Source of the DNA: Streptomyces griseomycini | GTDB lineage: Bacteria; Actinomycetota; Actinomycetes; Streptomycetales; Streptomycetaceae | DNA: 64,000 bases | Direction of reading: 5' to 3' | NCBI RefSeq assembly: GCF_014203535.1 | Contig: NZ_JACHJI010000004.1 | Span: forward strand, 62,001 to 126,000 | Shown here: piece after piece, positions 17,147-25,632 of the stretch | How positions within the stretch are numbered: the stretch's first letter is position 1 | Layout: each line of letters opens with the position of its first letter | Notes under the pieces: generated by a model | Databases searched by the model: none | The model's input: the letters and a program-made list of their open reading frames with translations, nothing else | Told to the model about the DNA's origin: nothing | Made by a program: the position numbers and the translations under genes

Positions 17147-19306
17147 ATGGACGACCTGGAGCTCCGTACCGAAGCCGATGCCATCCTCGCCGAACTCGTC
17201 GGGGCCCCGGAGGGTTCGGCGCGGTTGCGGGAGGACCAGTGGCAGGCCGTGGCGGCCCTGGTGGAGGAGCGTCGACGGGCCCTGGTGGTGCAGCGCACCG
17301 GCTGGGGCAAGTCGGCGGTGTACTTCGTGGCCACCGCGCTGTTGCGCCGGCGTGGCTCCGGCCCGACGGTGATCGTCTCGCCGCTGCTGGCGTTGATGCG
17401 CAACCAGGTCGAGGCGGCGGCGCGGGCCGGCATCCGGGCGCGCACCATCAACTCGGCCAACCCGGAGGAGTGGGACACCATCCACGAGGAGGTCGAGCGC
17501 GGCGGGACCGACGTTCTCCTCATCAGCCCGGAACGCCTCAACTCCGTTGACTTCCGCGAGCAGACGCTGCCCAAGCTCGCGGCCACGACCGGCCTGCTGG
17601 TGGTCGACGAGGCGCACTGCATCTCCGACTGGGGGCACGACTTCCGGCCCGACTACCGCCGGCTGCGGGCGATGCTCGCCGAGCTCGCCCCCGGCGTGCC
17701 GGTGCTCGCGACAACGGCGACCGCCAACGCGCGGGTCACCGCGGACGTGGCCGAGCAACTGGGGACCGGCGCGGGGGAGGCCCTGGTGCTGCGGGGGCCG
17801 CTCGAGAGGGAGAGCCTGCGGCTCGGAGTCGTCCGGCTGCCGGACGCCGCACACCGCCTGGCCTGGCTCGCCGAGCACCTGGACGAGCTGCCGGGCTCCG
17901 GGATCATCTACACGCTGACGGTGGCCGCGGCCGAGGAGGCCACCGCCTTCCTGCGGCAGCGCGGCTTCGAGGTGGCCTCCTACACGGGACGCACGGAGAA
18001 CGCCGACCGGCTGCAGGCCGAGGCCGACCTGCTGGAGAACCGGGTCAAGGCGCTGGTGGCGACGTCGGCGCTGGGCATGGGATTCGACAAGCCGGATCTG
18101 GGTTTCGTGGTCCACCTGGGCTCGCCGTCCTCGCCGATCGCCTACTACCAGCAGGTGGGGCGTGCGGGCCGCGGTGTGGCCCACGCAGACGTACTGCTGC
18201 TGCCGGGCAAGGAGGACGAGGCCATCTGGCGCTACTTCGCCGACACCGCCTTCCCTCCCGAGGCGCAGGTCCGCCAGACCCTCTCGGCCCTCGCCGGTGC
18301 GGGACGGCCTCTGTCGGTACCGGCGCTGGAGGCGGCGGTGGACCTTCGGCGCACCCGTCTGGAGACGATGCTGAAGGTGCTCGACGTCGACGGCGCGGTC
18401 AAGCGGGTGAAGGGCGGCTGGACGGCCACGGGAGCCGACTGGGCGTACGACACCGAGCGCTATGCCAGGGTCGCCCGGCAGCGCGCCGCCGAGCAGCAGG
18501 CCATGCGCGACTACGTGAGCACGGACCGGTGCCGCATGGAGTTTCTGCGCCGGCAACTGGACGACGAGGGTGCGGCCCCGTGCGGCCGTTGCGACAACTG
18601 CGCGGGTGCCTGGGCCGACCCTTCTGTCTCGGCGGAGGCGTTGACGGGGGCGGCGAAGGAGCTGGACCGTCCGGGAGTGGCGGTCGAGCCGCGCCGGATG
18701 TGGCCGACGGGGATGCCCGCACTGGGCATCGACCTGAAGGGCCGCATCCCGGCCGGGGAACAGTGCTCCACCGGGCGCGCCCTGGGGCGGCTGTCGGACA
18801 TCGGCTGGGGCAACCGTCTGCGCCCGCTGCTGGCCGAGGACGCGCCTGACGGGCCGGTCCCCGACGATGTCCTGCGGGCCGCGGTGACGGTCCTCGCGGA
18901 CTGGGCGCGCTCTCCCGGGGGCTGGGCGTCGAACGACCCGGACGCCCTCGCCCGGCCGGTCGGCGTCGTCGCCGTACCGTCCCTGACCCGTCCCCGACTG
19001 GTCGCGTCCCTGGCCCGGGGCGTGGCGGACGTCGGGCGCCTGCCCTTCCTGGGCGCCCTGGCGTACACGGGGCCGAGCGGCGCGCACGCGGCACGGCGGA
19101 GCAACTCCGCCCAGCGCCTGAGGGCGCTGTCCGGAGCCTTCGCCGTCCCCGAGGAGCTGGCCGGCGCGCTGGCCGGCGCCTCCGGGCCCGTCCTGCTCGT
19201 GGACGACCGCACGGACTCGGGATGGACCCTCGCGGTCACCGCTCGCCTGCTGAGGCGGGCGGGGGCCGGCCAGGTCCTGCCGCTGGTGCTCGCCACGGCG
19301 GGCTGA
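17147..19306 (+). CDS. RecQ-family ATP-dependent helicase with a phosphoribosyltransferase-like C terminus
   Basis: A 719-residue protein from ATG 17147 (MDDLELRTEADA); a GTG at 17105 would add 14 residues and cannot be excluded. It has motif 0 (LREDQWQAV), Walker A QRTGWGKS (49-56), the DEAH box (154-157, DEAHCISDWGHDFRPDY), TTATAN, and the motif VI region YYQQVGRAGRGVAHADVLLL. The RecQ zinc-binding cysteines are C462, C479, C482 and C485. There is no clear HRDC domain. Instead the end contains VLLVDDRTDSGWTLAVTARLLRRAG (about 683-707), a PRPP-loop-like motif of type I phosphoribosyltransferases. It may act in recombination repair coupled to a nucleotide signal, which is inference. Confidence 0.88.
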   Translation: MDDLELRTEADAILAELVGAPEGSARLREDQWQAVAALVEERRRALVVQRTGWGKSAVYFVATALLRRRGSGPTVIVSPLLALMRNQVEAAARAGIRARTINSANPEEWDTIHEEVERGGTDVLLISPERLNSVDFREQTLPKLAATTGLLVVDEAHCISDWGHDFRPDYRRLRAMLAELAPGVPVLATTATANARVTADVAEQLGTGAGEALVLRGPLERESLRLGVVRLPDAAHRLAWLAEHLDELPGSGIIYTLTVAAAEEATAFLRQRGFEVASYTGRTENADRLQAEADLLENRVKALVATSALGMGFDKPDLGFVVHLGSPSSPIAYYQQVGRAGRGVAHADVLLLPGKEDEAIWRYFADTAFPPEAQVRQTLSALAGAGRPLSVPALEAAVDLRRTRLETMLKVLDVDGAVKRVKGGWTATGADWAYDTERYARVARQRAAEQQAMRDYVSTDRCRMEFLRRQLDDEGAAPCGRCDNCAGAWADPSVSAEALTGAAKELDRPGVAVEPRRMWPTGMPALGIDLKGRIPAGEQCSTGRALGRLSDIGWGNRLRPLLAEDAPDGPVPDDVLRAAVTVLADWARSPGGWASNDPDALARPVGVVAVPSLTRPRLVASLARGVADVGRLPFLGALAYTGPSGAHAARRSNSAQRLRALSGAFAVPEELAGALAGASGPVLLVDDRTDSGWTLAVTARLLRRAGAGQVLPLVLATAG

Positions 19307-19642
19307 CCGCCTTCCCCGCCGCCCCGTCTCGCGCCTCCCGGGGGCCTCAGCCCTTTGCCGTGCGGAAGCCGCTCGGGAACCGTTCGGAAGCACTTCGACG
19401 GAGCCGGAGGACGACGAGCACATCGATCAGGCTCGGACTTCCCCGACACCACACCGACACCGGCATCACGGCCGGGTTGATGGACCCCGGCCCCTTCACC
19501 CGGATCCTCGGCCCCCTCGGTGCAGGTGCACGAGGTCAATGGCCGCCCCCGGCCGTCCGCCATCCCCGGCACGTGACGTGTCCTGATCGGACTTTATCCA
19601 CAAGGCGAAGCGGAGTCTTTGATTCCGCGAGATCGTCTTCGC
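19307..19642. other. Intergenic region, no gene seen
   Basis: A 336-bp spacer between the RecQ-like and DUF4192 genes. It contains AT-richer sequence near 19590-19620 (GGACTTTATCCACAAGG), a likely promoter zone. No supported coding frame or strong hairpin is seen. Confidence 0.4.
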
Positions 19643-21310
19643 ATGACGAACCACAGCGAAACGACCGGATCCCCCGAAAACGGCGACATCCCCGGGCGTG
19701 ACGGGTGCCGGCGCACCGACCTTCCGGAGCGCGCCGAACCCGTGGGCCGCACCGCGCCCGCCCGTCCCCGCGGGCGCGGCGAGAAGGAAGACCGCGTACC
19801 GCGCGCGGCGGACATCACCCGCACCGCGTACGACCATCACGGCGACGCGCAGCAGGTCACCCTGCGCACCCCGGCCGAACTCGCCGACGCGCTGCCCTAC
19901 CTGCTCGGATACCGCCCCGAGGACAGCATCGTGCTGGTCGCCCTGCACGACAAGGACGGACGGGGCCGGTTCGGCGGCCGCGCCCGGCTCGGTATCCCCG
20001 CGAAACCGGACGACTGGCCCTCCGCCGCCCGGCAGCTTGCCCACGGTCTGGTGAAGGGCGGCGAGCGCCGAGGTGCCCGGGCCGAGCAGATGGTCGTCTT
20101 CCTCTGCCGCGAACCGGGCGAGGGCGAATCCGGTCGGCAGGTCAAGGAGCGACTGGGGCCACTCGCCCACGCGCTGCGCCTGGAGTGCGGCGCCCTCGAC
20201 GTCCCGGTGGTGGAGGCCCTGTGCATCTCGGACGGCCGCTTCTGGTCCTACTGCTGTGACAACGAGGGCTGCTGCCCGGCCGGGGGAACGCCGATGGGCC
20301 TGCCCGGCACCTCGGTCCTGGCCGCCGCGGCCACCTACGCGGGGATCCAGGTCCGCGGCACGCTGCGCGAGCTGCGCGCCAGGCTCCTGCCGTGGGAGAA
20401 CCCCGCCGCCCTCGAGCAGGAGGCCGCCCTGGACGCCGCCGGCACGGCGCTGGTCCCCAGGATCCTCGATGAGGCGGGACGGCGCGAGGTCGCCGAGGAG
20501 ACGTTGAGGCTCGCCGAGCGGGTCATGGGCCGCCTCGCCGACGCCCCGCCCGTCACCGGCGCGTTTCCGGCGGACCGGCGGGACGACGCACTGCTCGGGC
20601 ACGACGAGGCCGCGGCGCTGATCCTCGGCCTGCAGGACCGTACGACGCGCGACCGCGCGGCCGAGTGGATGGAGGGGGCCGAAGCGGGCGCCGCCCTCCG
20701 GCTGTGGCGGGCCCTGGCGCGCCGCTGCGTGGGAGCGTACGGCGAACACGCGGCCGCCCCCCTCACCCTCGCCGGATGGGTCGCCTGGTCCACCGGTGAC
20801 GAGTTGGAGGCCCGGGAGGCGCTCGCGATGGCGCTGGGCGCCGACCCCGACTACCTCTTCGCCCGTCTCCTGCACCAGGCCTGCAACGAGGGTCTCGACC
20901 CGGAGTCGATCCGCCGCTGCCTGCGCGCGGAACGCGAGGGACGCGGGCGGGCCGCATCCGACGGGCCGGCCGCGGACGTCAGGGAGGGCGGCGTGTGCGA
21001 TCCCGCGGTTACCGGCCCGGGAACGACCTCTTCACGCCGTCGGCGCCGCACGCGTGTCTCCGGTTCCGGCGGCTGTTCCCCCCTCCGGGCGCGGACGGAG
21101 GGGACCCGCCGGAGCACGCGGGTTCCGCATCCGCGCGCGTCGGCGGGGAGCACGCGGCCCGGGGCGGGGGACCGCACACGTCCGGGCGGCGCGCGTCCGG
21201 GTGCGGCGGGGCCGGACGCCGCACGCCGTCGCGGTGCTTCGCCGGAAGGCGCCCCGCCCGGAGGGCGGGGCGGCGAAGAGGACGAGCGGACGAGCGGGGA
21301 GAACCACTGA
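19643..21310 (+). CDS. DUF4192-domain protein with long disordered tail
   Basis: A 555-residue protein from ATG 19643 (MTNHSETTGSPENG). The DUF4192 region spans roughly residues 55-420 and starts QQVTLRTPAELADALPYLLGYRPEDSIVLVALHD. It includes FWSYCCDNEGCCPAGGTPMG with a Cys cluster, and ends in a helical repeat-like part (LAGWVAWSTGDELEAREALAMALGADPDYLFARLLHQACNEGLDPESIRRCL). This family is widespread in actinobacteria and of unknown function. The last 115 residues are Arg/Gly/Pro-rich, which could be a real disordered tail or the result of a frameshift near 20950. Confidence 0.8.
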   Translation: MTNHSETTGSPENGDIPGRDGCRRTDLPERAEPVGRTAPARPRGRGEKEDRVPRAADITRTAYDHHGDAQQVTLRTPAELADALPYLLGYRPEDSIVLVALHDKDGRGRFGGRARLGIPAKPDDWPSAARQLAHGLVKGGERRGARAEQMVVFLCREPGEGESGRQVKERLGPLAHALRLECGALDVPVVEALCISDGRFWSYCCDNEGCCPAGGTPMGLPGTSVLAAAATYAGIQVRGTLRELRARLLPWENPAALEQEAALDAAGTALVPRILDEAGRREVAEETLRLAERVMGRLADAPPVTGAFPADRRDDALLGHDEAAALILGLQDRTTRDRAAEWMEGAEAGAALRLWRALARRCVGAYGEHAAAPLTLAGWVAWSTGDELEAREALAMALGADPDYLFARLLHQACNEGLDPESIRRCLRAEREGRGRAASDGPAADVREGGVCDPAVTGPGTTSSRRRRRTRVSGSGGCSPLRARTEGTRRSTRVPHPRASAGSTRPGAGDRTRPGGARPGAAGPDAARRRGASPEGAPPGGRGGEEDERTSGENH

Positions 21311-21500
21311 CCGGAGCGGCGGGGCCGGGAAGGGCCCGGGAGGCAGTCGGCTCGGTCCCGTCATGGGCGGAGGCGCCGGCCGAGCCCGGCCGAGAGGGGG
21401 ACCGGCGGGACCAGGGGGACGCGGTACCGCCGGGTGACCGGCAGGGCGTGCCGGGCCGAAGTGGATCAGTCGTCGATGCGGCAGGCGAAGGGAGTGTTTA

Positions 21501-21515
21501 TCGTCAGGCAGACGA
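21501..21515 (+). promoter_or_regulatory. Palindromic operator candidate at the Nudix regulator promoter
   Basis: TCGTC-AGGCA-GACGA has perfect 5-bp arms and lies immediately upstream of the predicted -10 (21517-21522). A protein bound here would block the promoter, so autoregulation by the downstream Nudix regulator is plausible. Confidence 0.5.
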
Positions 21516-21516
21516 C

Positions 21517-21522
21517 TATGAT
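21517..21522 (+). promoter_or_regulatory. Putative -10 (TATGAT) of leaderless Nudix regulator gene
   Basis: TATGAT ends 6 nt before ATG 21529; no ribosome site lies between. Confidence 0.6.
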
Positions 21523-21528
21523 CGCCGC

Positions 21529-22287
21529 ATGCCCTACGACCCGTCAGCCTTTCCGCCCTTTGCCGTCACCGTGGACCTGGTCGTGCTGACTGTGCGCCGC
21601 CATGCTCTGTGTGCGTTGGCGGTGCGCAGGGGAGAGGCGCCCTTCCAGGGGCGCTGGGCCCTCCCCGGGGGCTTCGTGCGAGCCGACGAGGACCTGGCGC
21701 AGGCGGCGGCGCGGGAACTCGCCGAGGAGACGGGGCTGCGTGTGCACGACCCGGCCGCCCCCGCCCAGGACAACGGCGCTCACCTGGAACAGCTCGCCAC
21801 ATACGGCGACCCGAAGCGTGATCCCAGGATGCGTGTCGTCAGCGTCGCGCATCTGGCCCTCGCCCCCGACCTGCCCGCCCCCCGGGCGGGCGGTGACGCC
21901 AGCAACGCGCGCTGGGCGCCGGTCGAGGAACTGCTGCAGCAGGGTGGGCACGGCCGGGACGGCGAGCCGGTCGCGCCGCTCGCCTTCGATCACGCCCAGA
22001 TCCTGGCGGACGGGGTGGAGCGTGCCCGGTCCAAGATCGAGTACTCGTCGCTGGCGACGGCCTTCTGCCCGCCCGAGTTCACCGTCGGCGAGCTGCGTCG
22101 TGTCTACGAGGCGGTGTGGGGCGTGGCGCTCGATCCGCGCAACTTCCACCGCAAGGTGACCGGCACACCGGGCTTCCTGGTCCCCACCGGTGGCACGACC
22201 ACCCGGCAGGGCGGTCGTCCCGCCCAGCTCTTCCGGGCCGGTGGAGCCACTCTGCTCAACCCCCCGATGCTGCGTCCCGAGGTCTGA
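21529..22287 (+). CDS. Nudix-domain / winged-helix protein (NrtR-like regulator)
   Basis: A 252-residue protein starting at ATG 21529, just after a strong -10; the upstream extension of the frame is noise. The N-terminal Nudix domain carries the box GGFVRADEDLAQAAARELAEETGL (about 45-68), with the catalytic RELxEE intact. The C-terminal about 90 residues (YSSLATAFCPPEFTVGELRRVYEAVWGVALDPRNFHRKVTGTPGFLVPTG) form the winged helix seen in NrtR-type regulators, which sense ADP-ribose or NAD intermediates. It may be an enzyme, a regulator or both. A palindrome over its promoter suggests autoregulation. Confidence 0.88.
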   Translation: MPYDPSAFPPFAVTVDLVVLTVRRHALCALAVRRGEAPFQGRWALPGGFVRADEDLAQAAARELAEETGLRVHDPAAPAQDNGAHLEQLATYGDPKRDPRMRVVSVAHLALAPDLPAPRAGGDASNARWAPVEELLQQGGHGRDGEPVAPLAFDHAQILADGVERARSKIEYSSLATAFCPPEFTVGELRRVYEAVWGVALDPRNFHRKVTGTPGFLVPTGGTTTRQGGRPAQLFRAGGATLLNPPMLRPEV

Positions 22288-22395
22288 CGCGGAGAACGCG
22301 GCCGCGCGGGGAGAACGGCGAACGCGGGTGTGAGGGCGCGGCTTTCCCTGTCGACGGGGGACCTTGCGGTGCCCGGAAAACCCGATATGGCACGC

Positions 22396-22401
22396 TATCT
22401 T
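22396..22401 (+). promoter_or_regulatory. Putative -10 (TATCTT) of the ABC transporter gene
   Basis: TATCTT ends 7 nt before the GTG at 22409, with no Shine-Dalgarno sequence between, suggesting a leaderless transcript. Confidence 0.5.
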
Positions 22402-22408
22402 GCTTCGG

Positions 22409-24463
22409 GTGATCCAGGCCATCGGACTGACCAGCAGCCCCCGCAAAGAGCTTCCGCCCGCTGTCGACGACGTCTCCTTCGAGGCTCGTGCGGGTCGCGT
22501 CACCGCGCTGCTCGGAGCGCCGGGCGCCGGCAAGACGACAGTGCTCAGACTCATGCTCGAACTCCAACGAGGCCGTGGGGTCACTCACTTCAGGGGGCGC
22601 CCGCTGCACCGCATCCCCCATCCCGCGCATGAGGTCGGCGTGCTGCTGGGCGACGTGCCGGGCCACCCCGCCCGCACGGTCCGCGGACATCTCCGCATGC
22701 TGTGTGCCGCCGCGGGCGTCCCGGCCCGCCGTGCCGACGAAATCCTCGAAGCGGTGGGGCTGGTGGGTCTGCGCGACGAACGCCTCGGCATCCTGTCGCG
22801 CGGCATGGACCGCCGGCTCGGACTGGCCTGCGCGCTGCTGGCGGAGCCGCACACGCTGGTGCTCGACGAGCCCGCGCACGGCCTCTCCGTCCGCGAGAGC
22901 CGGTGGCTCCACGGCGTGCTCCGTACGTACGCGGCCCAGGGAGGCACCGTCCTGTGCACGACGGCCGATCCCAAGGAGGCCGCGCGGATCGCGGACCGCG
23001 TGGTCACGCTGGAGCGGGGGAGGCTCGTCGCCGACCAGGAGGCCGGGGTCTTCTCGCGCACCCGGCTTCGCCCCCGCGTCGCCGTCCGCAGCCCGCACGC
23101 CGCCCGCCTCGCCGCGCTGCTCGCGAAGGAGGCCCGCACCGCACGGCGCTCCGTGGAGGTCGTGCCGGAGGGCGGCAACCGCCTCTACGTCTACGGCAGT
23201 ACCTGTGCGGAGGTCGGCGAGACCGCGTTCCGGCACGGCATCGTCGTACACCAACTCGCCCACGAAGTAGGGGACATGGGGCCCGGCGCGGGCGGTGTCC
23301 ACCTGTCCCGGAGCGCTGGTGACGAGGTACGGGCCCGAACCGGTCACCCGCAACGGGCAACAGGCGCACCGGTGGCTCCGGCCACAGGCGCACCAGCGAC
23401 CCTCACCGCCGACACGCCTGCGCGTCCCGCCACCGACGCGCCGCCGCCCTCCGCGGCGGACGCAGCGGAGCAGGTGACGGGCGGCCCGCGACCGGCTCCC
23501 TCCGCCGCACCGCGGCACCACACCGGTGCTCCGGCCGACAACGACCCGCCCGCCTCCGCACCCCCCGACCGGCAGGTGCCGGAGGAGCCCGCGGTGAAGG
23601 AGACCCGCCGCCCCGCCACAGCCTCCACGGGCCGGCCCGACCGCTCCTTCGACGCCCCGGCCGAGCTCCCGCCCCGCCTGTCCGCCCGACCCGCCCCCGG
23701 TCCCCTCCGCCCCCTTCGCTATGAGATCCGCCGGGTCGCGGGCGTCGGCACGGGGCTCCTCGTCGGGACCGGTGCACTCGTCGTGTCCGCGCTCACCGCC
23801 GTGCTGCTGGCGCGCATCGGGCACACCCCGCAGCCGCGCCTGCTGGCCGCATGGCCGCGGGAACTGCCGCTGCCGCCCGCGGCGCTCGGGGCGGGGCTGC
23901 TCGGTGCACTGGCCTTCGGCGACGAGTTCCGCCACCCCGCCCTGGCGGCGGACCGCGGCACCGTGCCCCGGCGGCTGGGCCTGCTGGCCGCCAAACTCCT
24001 CGTCGCCTCGGTCGTCGCGCTGGTGCTGGCCGTCCTGACCGTCGGGTGCGATGCCGAACTGCTCTATCTCCTCTACGGGCCGGAGGTCGTGGAGGTCCCC
24101 GCCGACTGGCTCGCGCTGAGCGCCGGCTGGCTCGGCCTCGTGATCGGGTGCGCCTGCGCCGGTGTACTGGCCGCAGGCGTCTTCCGGTCCACCACCGCCG
24201 GACTCGCCGTGGTCGTCGCCGTACCCCTCCTCGTCGTGCCCCTCGTGCGCAAGGCGGTGGAAGGGCCGTCGGCACGTGCTGTGACCGGGTTCCCGGCGCG
24301 GGTGCGGGAGGGGGCACCGCTCCGGTGGCCCTTCGGGGGAGAGCACCACCTGGAGGCGGTGCTGCGGGTGATCGCCCAACCGGTGGGCGGTGCACTGGTG
24401 TTGTCGCTGGCGGTGCTGCTCTGCGCTTATCTGCTCACCACCCTGCGGGGCAGGGTTCGATGA
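22409..24463 (+). CDS. Single-chain ABC transporter (N-terminal ATPase, C-terminal membrane domain)
   Basis: A 684-residue fusion starting at GTG 22409 (VIQAIGLTSSPRKE). The ATPase half has Walker A GAPGAGKTT (36-44), signature LSRGM (129-133) and Walker B TLVLDEP (149-155). The usual switch-histidine position is alanine (A186 in VLCTTADPKEA). A Pro/Ala/Thr-rich linker (about 290-430) joins it to a C-terminal membrane part with about six hydrophobic segments (GTGLLVGTGALVVSALTAVLLA onward). It looks like an ABC-2-type exporter or regulator. It sits upstream of whiH in the same orientation, 163 bp away. Substrate unknown. Confidence 0.82.
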   Translation: MIQAIGLTSSPRKELPPAVDDVSFEARAGRVTALLGAPGAGKTTVLRLMLELQRGRGVTHFRGRPLHRIPHPAHEVGVLLGDVPGHPARTVRGHLRMLCAAAGVPARRADEILEAVGLVGLRDERLGILSRGMDRRLGLACALLAEPHTLVLDEPAHGLSVRESRWLHGVLRTYAAQGGTVLCTTADPKEAARIADRVVTLERGRLVADQEAGVFSRTRLRPRVAVRSPHAARLAALLAKEARTARRSVEVVPEGGNRLYVYGSTCAEVGETAFRHGIVVHQLAHEVGDMGPGAGGVHLSRSAGDEVRARTGHPQRATGAPVAPATGAPATLTADTPARPATDAPPPSAADAAEQVTGGPRPAPSAAPRHHTGAPADNDPPASAPPDRQVPEEPAVKETRRPATASTGRPDRSFDAPAELPPRLSARPAPGPLRPLRYEIRRVAGVGTGLLVGTGALVVSALTAVLLARIGHTPQPRLLAAWPRELPLPPAALGAGLLGALAFGDEFRHPALAADRGTVPRRLGLLAAKLLVASVVALVLAVLTVGCDAELLYLLYGPEVVEVPADWLALSAGWLGLVIGCACAGVLAAGVFRSTTAGLAVVVAVPLLVVPLVRKAVEGPSARAVTGFPARVREGAPLRWPFGGEHHLEAVLRVIAQPVGGALVLSLAVLLCAYLLTTLRGRVR

Positions 24464-24509
24464 CGACCGTCCGTGCATGGATCGGTACGTCCGCGGTCGC
24501 AACTCATCG

Positions 24510-24535
24510 GAAACGGCCCGTTTCTTTCCGATAAG
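24510..24535 (+). promoter_or_regulatory. Sigma-WhiG-like promoter of whiH
   Basis: CCGATAAG (24528-24535) matches the -10 of the FliA/WhiG sigma class (GCCGATAA). GAAA at 24510-24513 could be the -35 (TAAA), although the spacing is about 2 nt short. whiH is a known WhiG target in Streptomyces. Confidence 0.5.
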
Positions 24536-24550
24536 GCGTCAATTGCGACG

Positions 24551-24566
24551 GGGTGAGCGATCACCC
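24551..24566 (+). promoter_or_regulatory. Palindrome in the whiH 5' leader
   Basis: GGGTGA-GCGA-TCACCC has perfect 6-bp arms. It starts about 16 bp after the predicted -10, so a bound protein would block initiation. It is a candidate autoregulatory site for WhiH, a GntR-family protein. Confidence 0.5.
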
Positions 24567-24626
24567 TTTCGTGTGCTTTTCACCAAAGACCTCAAGGGAG
24601 TTGGGAACGGCGCCGACAAAGGATGC

Positions 24627-25514
24627 GTGAGTACCCTTGCGCACACCATGATGACCGCCGCCCGCTCCGCAGACTCCGGCCTCGCGAGCCCGGGCGAACT
24701 CGACCGCTACCCCTGCGCCGAGGCGCCCGCCGCCGACCGCGTCGGTGCCCCTGCCTGGGACGGGGCGGATCCGGAGCTGGGCCGCGTGAGCCGGCGTGCC
24801 GCGGGCAGCCGTGGACGCGGGCTGCATGGTCAACTCGTCCAGCAGTTGGGTCAGATGATCGTTTCCGGCGATCTGGGCGCCGACCGTCCGCTGGTGCCCG
24901 AGGAGATCGGCCAGCGCTTCGAGGTCTCCCGCACCGTCGTCCGCGAGTCGCTCCGCGTCCTGGAGGCCAAGGGCCTGGTCAGTGCGCGCCCGAACGTCGG
25001 CACGCGCGTGCGTCCCGTCAGCGACTGGAACCTGCTCGATCCGGACATCATCGAGTGGCGGGCCTTCGGGCCGCAGCGCGACGACCAGCGCCGTGAGCTC
25101 AGCGAGCTGCGCTGGACGATCGAGCCGCTCGCCGCCCGCCTGGCGGCCGGCCACGGGCGCGAGGACGTCCAGCAGCGCCTGTCCGACATGGTGGAGATCA
25201 TGGGCCACGCGATGGGGCAGGGCGACGCGCTCACGTTCGCCCGTGCCGACTCCGAGTTCCATTCGCTGCTCATCCAGATCGCCGGCAACCGCATGCTGGA
25301 GCACCTCTCCGGGATCGTGTCCGCCGCGCTGCAGGTCTCGGGCGGCCCGGTCACGGGCTGTGAGCGGCCCAACGAAGCGTCGCTGGCGCATCACGGCCGG
25401 ATCGTCGACGCCCTCGCCGGCGGCGACGGCGCGGCGGCCGAGGCGGCCATGCGCCAGCTCCTCACGATCCACCCTGAGGTGGAACGCGTGGTGCCCGCTC
25501 CGCGCGAGCACTGA
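24627..25514 (+). CDS. whiH: WhiH, GntR-family sporulation regulator
   Basis: A 295-residue regulator starting at GTG 24627 (VSTLAHTMMTAARSADSG), with AAGGA upstream; ATG 24648 is a weaker alternative. An N-terminal extension of about 60 residues precedes the FadR-type winged helix (HGQLVQQLGQMIVSGDLGADRPLVPEEIGQRFEVSRTVVRESLRVLEAKGLVSARPNVGTRV). The FCD ligand domain follows (RRELSELRWTIEPLAARLAAGH, FHSLLIQIAGNRMLEHL). WhiH acts early in sporulation septation of aerial hyphae and is switched on by sigma-WhiG. Position directly before hrdB matches the conserved Streptomyces order. The effector carboxylate is unknown. Confidence 0.95.
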   Translation: MSTLAHTMMTAARSADSGLASPGELDRYPCAEAPAADRVGAPAWDGADPELGRVSRRAAGSRGRGLHGQLVQQLGQMIVSGDLGADRPLVPEEIGQRFEVSRTVVRESLRVLEAKGLVSARPNVGTRVRPVSDWNLLDPDIIEWRAFGPQRDDQRRELSELRWTIEPLAARLAAGHGREDVQQRLSDMVEIMGHAMGQGDALTFARADSEFHSLLIQIAGNRMLEHLSGIVSAALQVSGGPVTGCERPNEASLAHHGRIVDALAGGDGAAAEAAMRQLLTIHPEVERVVPAPREH

Positions 25515-25586
25515 CCGCGTTCCGCGGGCGGCGCGGTCCGGCGTGCCATCCCCCTCCTGTGGCAGCGCCCCACCGATGACCGTCCC

Positions 25587-25632
25587 CCGTCGGACCCCGC
25601 GGGATCGTCGACGATCCCGCGGGGTCCGACGG
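25587..25632. terminator. Terminator hairpin downstream of whiH (perfect 46-bp palindrome)
   Basis: Two contiguous 23-base arms (beginning CCGTCGGACCCCGCGGGATC) are exact reverse complements, centred between 25609 and 25610. In RNA this forms a very stable stem about 70 nt after the whiH stop and insulates hrdB. Confidence 0.85.
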
